Assembly (NCBI RefSeq): GCF_008632125.1
Contig: NZ_VWRN01000068.1
Coordinates: 19,688 to 83,687 of the forward strand
Length of the DNA stretch: 64,000 nucleotides
Reading direction: 5' to 3'
From: Cupriavidus cauae
GTDB lineage: Bacteria; Pseudomonadota; Gammaproteobacteria; Burkholderiales; Burkholderiaceae
Below are positions 60,682 to 64,000 of the stretch, in pieces. The position numbers were made by a program, and so were the translations under genes. Numbering within the stretch: position 1 is the first letter of the stretch; each line of letters begins with the position of its first letter. Below the pieces are notes generated by a model. The model saw nothing but the letters and a program-made list of their open reading frames with translations. It did not search any database and was not told where the DNA came from.

Positions 60682-61835
60682 TCCACCTTGGCCCCCGAAT
60701 AGCGCACCACGGTGGCCCAGCGCTTGATGTCCTGCTTGACGAAGGCGCTGAAGGCCTCGGGCGTGCTGGCGACCGGCTGCGCGCCATCGCTTTCGAGGCG
60801 CTTGGCCACCGATGGCGTCTCCAGGCCCCGGCGCGCGGCCTGATAGAGCGTGCGCGTGACTTCGGGCGGCAGCCCTGCCGGGCCGAACAGCCCGAACCAG
60901 GCATTGGACTCGAAGCCCTTGACGGTCTGCGAGATCGGCGGCACGCCCGGCAGCTGCGGCAGCGGCGCCGGACTGGTGACCCCAAGCGCCTTGAGCTTGC
61001 CGGCCTTGATATGCGGCAGCACGTTCAGGGTGCTGGCGAACATCAGCTCGACGCGGCCCGACAGCAGGTCGGTCACTGCCGGCGTCGTACCTTTGTACGG
61101 AATGTTGACGATGTACGTGCCGGTCATCATCTTGAACATGTCGCCGGCCAGATGCACCGACGAGCCGACGGCGCCGATGCCGAAGTTCAGTTTGCCGGGA
61201 CGGGACTTGGCCAGCTGGATCAGCTCGGCGACATTGTTGGCCGGCACCGACGGATGGGCGACCAGCACGCTTGGCACGCTGGCCACCAGCGTGATCGGCG
61301 TGAAATCGGCGACGGGATCGAAGGGCAGGTTCTTGTACAGCGTCGCGTTGATGGTATGGCTGGTGAAACTCATCAGCAGCGTGCTGCCGTCCGGCGCGCT
61401 CTGCGCCACCAGCTCGGCGGCGATATTGCCGCCGGCGCCCGGGCGGTTCTCGACCACGACGGACTGGTCCAGCAGCTTGCCCATCTCGTTGGCGATGGTG
61501 CGGGCCAGCGTATCGGTGGTGCCGCCGGCCGGCGCGCCGACCAGGATGCGGATGGGCTTGCCGCCGGCGATCTGGCCAAGCGGGGCCGCCGACGTGCCGG
61601 ATGTCGCGGAGGTGCCCGATGTCGCCGATGTGCCGGATGTGCTCGCCTGCCCTGCGTTCCCGTTGGTTGCGCCGATGGCGCTGGACGGCGCGAGCAGCGG
61701 CAGCAGCGGTATCGGCGACGCCAGCGATGTCAGCAGCGTGGCCGCGCCCAGCCTGAGCGCGGCGCGGCGTGTCTTGACGATGCCGGCGGGGTGCGCCGGC
61801 GGCAGAAGGGAACGGCTGGCTCGATGCAGCGGCAT
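60678..61835 (-). CDS. Tripartite tricarboxylate transporter (Bug) receptor (second)
   Basis: A 385-residue Bug protein with a long N-terminus. A twin-arginine-like KTRRAALRLGAATLLTSLA leader is followed by a low-complexity linker of TSGTSA repeats encoded by 18-bp units (61591-61644), then the family domain KPIRILVGAPAGGTTDTLARTIANEMG with VENRPGAGGNIAAELV. The ATG at 61835 is chosen because the leader follows. It is coupled to the LeuC-like gene and probably binds a small carboxylate destined for that enzyme. Confidence 0.9.
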   Translation of the reverse strand: MPLHRASRSLLPPAHPAGIVKTRRAALRLGAATLLTSLASPIPLLPLLAPSSAIGATNGNAGQASTSGTSATSGTSATSGTSAAPLGQIAGGKPIRILVGAPAGGTTDTLARTIANEMGKLLDQSVVVENRPGAGGNIAAELVAQSAPDGSTLLMSFTSHTINATLYKNLPFDPVADFTPITLVASVPSVLVAHPSVPANNVAELIQLAKSRPGKLNFGIGAVGSSVHLAGDMFKMMTGTYIVNIPYKGTTPAVTDLLSGRVELMFASTLNVLPHIKAGKLKALGVTSPAPLPQLPGVPPISQTVKGFESNAWFGLFGPAGLPPEVTRTLYQAARRGLETPSVAKRLESDGAQPVASTPEAFSAFVKQDIKRWATVVRYSGAKVE

Positions 61836-61887
61836 GACGCGAGTCTCCTTGTCTGATCGTCGAAGCGCGCAGCATGGCGCGCCTGCG

Positions 61888-62670
61888 TCAGTCGCGCAAG
61901 CTGGTGCGGGTCCCGTTGTCGACCCAGACGTTGGCGCTGTCGCCGCCTGCCGGCGACAGCTCCATCCGGTATTCGTAGCGGTCGGGCCGGTACTGCCCGA
62001 GCAGCAGCTGGATCGGCCGGCCGGACTTGTCCTGCACCACGCGGCGGGTCGCCAGCAGCGCGGCGCCGACCGGCACCTCGAGCAGCGGGGCCACCACCAC
62101 GTCGGCCAGGCGCGCCGACAACACCTGCGTGGCACGGCCCAGCTTCAGGCCGCCGCGGTTCTCGAGCAGCCGCAGGATCGGCGTGGTCTCCAGATCCTTG
62201 CGCGTCAGATGGCGGCCCAGGTCGGCCGGCACATAGACGGTGATATGGGACAGCGGCTCGCCGTGGTAATGGCGCACGCGCACCACCTTGGTGACGGGAT
62301 CGCCGGGCTGCAGGCACAGCGATTCGGCGACGTCCGGGGCGGCCTGCACCTCCTCGATCGAGATCACGTTGACCGAGGTCTTCTGGCCCATGTCCAGCAG
62401 GTTGTCCAGCAGGCTGACGGTGCGTGGCGCATTGGCGGCCGGCGCGATCGGATGCGGATTGACGAAGGTGCCCAGGCCGCGATGGCGGCGCACCAGGCCT
62501 TCCTGCACCAGGCGATCGAACACCCGGCGCATGGTCACGCGCGAGGCATGGAATTGCTTGGCCAGGTCGATCTCGCCCGGCAGAGGCCCCTGGCCAAAAC
62601 GGCCTTCCACAATCTGTTGGCGCAGCACCACGTAAATCTGGTGATACAGGGGAACGACGGCTTCACTCAT
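61888..62670 (-). CDS. GntR-family regulator with UTRA domain (HutC type)
   Basis: A 260-residue HutC-type GntR. The winged helix is YHQIYVVLRQQIVEGRFGQGPLPGEIDLAKQFHASRVTMRRVFDRLVQEGLVRRHRGLGTFV and the C-terminal UTRA domain binds the effector. The ATG at 62670 has AAGGGAAA upstream. It begins the operon GntR-Bug-LeuC-LeuD, so it likely represses its own operon and responds to the carboxylate or a product. Confidence 0.92.
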   Translation of the reverse strand: MSEAVVPLYHQIYVVLRQQIVEGRFGQGPLPGEIDLAKQFHASRVTMRRVFDRLVQEGLVRRHRGLGTFVNPHPIAPAANAPRTVSLLDNLLDMGQKTSVNVISIEEVQAAPDVAESLCLQPGDPVTKVVRVRHYHGEPLSHITVYVPADLGRHLTRKDLETTPILRLLENRGGLKLGRATQVLSARLADVVVAPLLEVPVGAALLATRRVVQDKSGRPIQLLLGQYRPDRYEYRMELSPAGGDSANVWVDNGTRTSLRD

Positions 62671-62707
62671 GGTTTCCCTTGCGAGTCGACGACAGGTCGG
62701 CAATTAG

Positions 62708-62723
62708 TTTAATGTACTTTAAA
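62708..62723. promoter_or_regulatory. AT-rich dyad upstream of the UTRA-type gntR
   Basis: TTTAATGTACTTTAAA has inverted arms TTTAA and TTAAA around TGTACT, 38 bases before the gntR ATG. It stands out in the GC-rich background and is a candidate autoregulatory operator. Confidence 0.55.
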
Positions 62724-63134
62724 TCAGACATGGATCAAAGTGACAACGGAATACGTGCCGCCGTGTGAATTCGCACATTGGCTGGGCCGGCCGGTCACTG
62801 GCCTTGGCGGAACAACGTCGGCGCAATGTCGACACAATTTCCGGTGCAATCCGGCGAGCGATTTCCAGCCAGCATTTCCGCGACGGGAAGCGACGCATGA
62901 AGCGCGCCCCGGCAACGGCCGCCAATGATCCGCGATGCGGTCCATCCGAAACATCCCCCCAATGCAGGACGTGCTTAAAAAAACACCACCTGCGCCCTGT
63001 CCGATTCCTCGTTTCAATTCCGTAACGCCACGTCAGCCGGTTCGGTTTTATCGGCATCCCGACTTAACTATCCGGCGATAAACATATTTTTCTCGCGCAA
63101 TCGGAATCGCCGCGCGACGCCACTTTCCGGCCGC

Positions 63135-63152
63135 TGTCACATCGATGTGACA
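63135..63152. promoter_or_regulatory. Perfect 18-bp palindrome TGTCACATCGATGTGACA
   Basis: The sequence equals its own reverse complement across all 18 bases. Half-site TGTCACAT resembles Crp/Fnr-family or other dimeric regulator half-sites but is not the classic TGTGA form. It lies about 250 bases upstream of the glycine-rich protein gene. Confidence 0.7.
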
Positions 63153-63402
63153 TGTCTGTTCCGGTTCACAGTATTTGGGCTCCCAGTGTCGCACCGAACG
63201 CGGGATCTTGCACCGCAGCAGGGCCATTTTGGCCTTGTTTTACAAGGGAAAGCGACGCCTGCGGGGGGTGCTGGCACCGAATATGCGCAGGGCGCTTCGG
63301 TTTGGCCAATGCCGGACCATGACCTGGCTACCGCTTCGTTTTCCGTCTGACGAGCGCGGCGCCGGGCTGAGTCGCAGAGAACATTCCTCCTGGGAGCTAT
63401 GT

Positions 63403-64000
63403 ATGAAAAAGACCTTACTCGCGTCCGCCGTCGCCCTGACTCTCGGGGTGACAGGGCACGCCTTGGCACAGACCGCAACCGACGACGCCGTGGCGGTGAA
63501 TGTCAATGTCACCGACAACGACACCACCACCACGACCAAGACCAATTCGGAGAACCGCGGACGCGCATGGGCTGAGGGCCTTGGCACGACTGCGGCAAAC
63601 AACGGCTCCACCTCGACCGCCAACTTCTCCAATGCCTTCAACACCAGCCGTGCGGTCGCCATGACGCGCCTGAACGGCACGGTCAGCGGCCTCACCGTCA
63701 GCCATATCGGCAACGTGGCCCGCCAGCTGGGTAATGCCAGCGGCGGCGCCGGCGGCCGCGGTGGCGCGGGCACCGGCGGCAATGCCATGGGTGGCACCGG
63801 CGGCAATGGCGGCAACAGCGGCAATGGCGGTGCCGGCGGCAACGGCGGTGCCGGCGGCATGGCAAGCATTGGCGATGCGACCAGAGGCAGGCGATCAATA
63901 GATCCTGCGGCGGCTCCGGACGGAACTCGAGGACGACACTCTGCTCCTTTTCGTCCGGGCCGAGCTCGCGGCGCTCCAGCCGGTGCCGGGCCACGTGTTC
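63403..64000 (+). CDS. Secreted glycine-rich protein (3' end not in window)
   Basis: An open frame from ATG 63403 (GGGAG 8 bases upstream) to the window end. It starts with a signal peptide (MKKTLLASAVALTLGVTGHALAQ), then a Thr/Asn-rich stretch and from about residue 110 a low-complexity run of GGAGG, GGNGG and GGTGG. Such proteins are often surface or biofilm matrix components. From about base 63870 the glycine pattern stops and the frame becomes Arg/Pro-rich. The reverse strand there shows a protein-like frame (VVLEFRPEPPQDLLIACLW), so the true end or a junction is uncertain. Confidence 0.7.
   Translation, partial: MKKTLLASAVALTLGVTGHALAQTATDDAVAVNVNVTDNDTTTTTKTNSENRGRAWAEGLGTTAANNGSTSTANFSNAFNTSRAVAMTRLNGTVSGLTVSHIGNVARQLGNASGGAGGRGGAGTGGNAMGGTGGNGGNSGNGGAGGNGGAGGMASIGDATRGRRSIDPAAAPDGTRGRHSAPFRPGRARGAPAGAGPRV

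Larger units (their letters stand above)
62671..63402. other. Long AT-richer intergenic region between divergent genes
   Basis: No gene is supported in this 730-bp stretch. It contains TTTAATGTACTTTAAA (62708-62723), an AT-rich dyad near the gntR start. It also contains a perfect 18-bp palindrome at 63135-63152, and a TTTTTCTCG-like low-GC patch near 63086. Base composition is clearly less GC-rich than in coding regions. Confidence 0.6.

Noticed and set aside
62719..63057. Small open frames in the gap before the glycine-rich protein gene
   Set aside because: Several overlapping frames, none with a good ribosome site or recognisable domain.
1..64000. CRISPR array, tRNA, rRNA, transposase or integrase
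   Set aside because: No regularly spaced repeats with unique spacers, no cloverleaf or rRNA-like segments, and no transposase or integrase motifs were noticed by eye.

Overview
The window is GC-rich DNA with tightly packed operons, many four-base ATGA start/stop overlaps, two tripartite-tricarboxylate (Bug) receptors, livFGHM-type transporters and a nicotinate pathway. This suggests a betaproteobacterium of the Burkholderiaceae, probably Cupriavidus-like; the genus is inference from gene content, not a computed match. Most of the window is a catabolic region for N-heterocycles and cyclic amides. No rRNA, tRNA, CRISPR array or complete insertion sequence was seen.

Layout, left to right. 0-2.1 kb: a LysR tail, a secreted metallo-beta-lactamase-fold hydrolase and a MarR regulator. 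2.4-14.3 kb: one long plus-strand operon encoding an amidohydrolase, a three-subunit molybdenum hydroxylase (Mo, FAD and 2Fe-2S subunits), a CoxG-like protein, a five-gene branched-chain-type ABC transporter and a DUF1116 protein. Its substrate is unknown, and a repeated operator-like box lies upstream. 14.4-15.6 kb: GTP cyclohydrolase I coupled to a BLUF blue-light sensor. 15.8-17.6 kb: a small lipoprotein, a chromene-carboxylate-isomerase-like protein and a CYTH protein. 18.1-22.9 kb: a second ABC transporter whose two permeases are fused. 22.9-25.2 kb: a hybrid histidine kinase with a MEDS sensory domain.

25.4-39.6 kb: a complete aerobic nicotinate pathway, with regulators NicR and NicS, enzymes NicA, NicB, NicC, NicX, NicD, NicF and NicE, and transporter NicT. 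Known catalytic residues of NicC, NicX, NicE and NicF can be found at or within two positions of the published numbering. NicB is split: an intact Mo subunit lies on the minus strand at 26-28.4 kb, and a degenerate Mo-type domain fused to a three-heme cytochrome c lies on the plus strand at 35-38 kb. The divergent nicE/nicC promoters carry mirrored copies of one operator.

39.7-52.9 kb: a GntR regulator, then a hydantoin/dihydropyrimidine-type cluster (two Asp/Glu racemase-fold proteins, amidase, hydantoinase, transporter and a GntR with conspicuous operators), an amidohydrolase, a Bug receptor, a PuuE-like deacetylase, and a LysR/enol-lactonase-like pair. 53.0-57.9 kb is a decaying patch: a remnant of an HsdR-type nuclease, a RloA/RloB (AbiL-like) defence pair with a frameshift in rloB, and a TonB receptor broken by a 4-bp duplication. 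58.1-62.7 kb: a phosphoribosyltransferase, then an aconitase-family LeuC/LeuD-like pair with a Bug receptor and a UTRA-type GntR. The window ends inside a secreted glycine-rich protein.

Two themes cut across the window. Short tandem repeats of 11-12 bp sit between convergent gene ends at several places. In-frame 9-, 12- or 18-bp repeats interrupt or extend several otherwise conserved enzymes.
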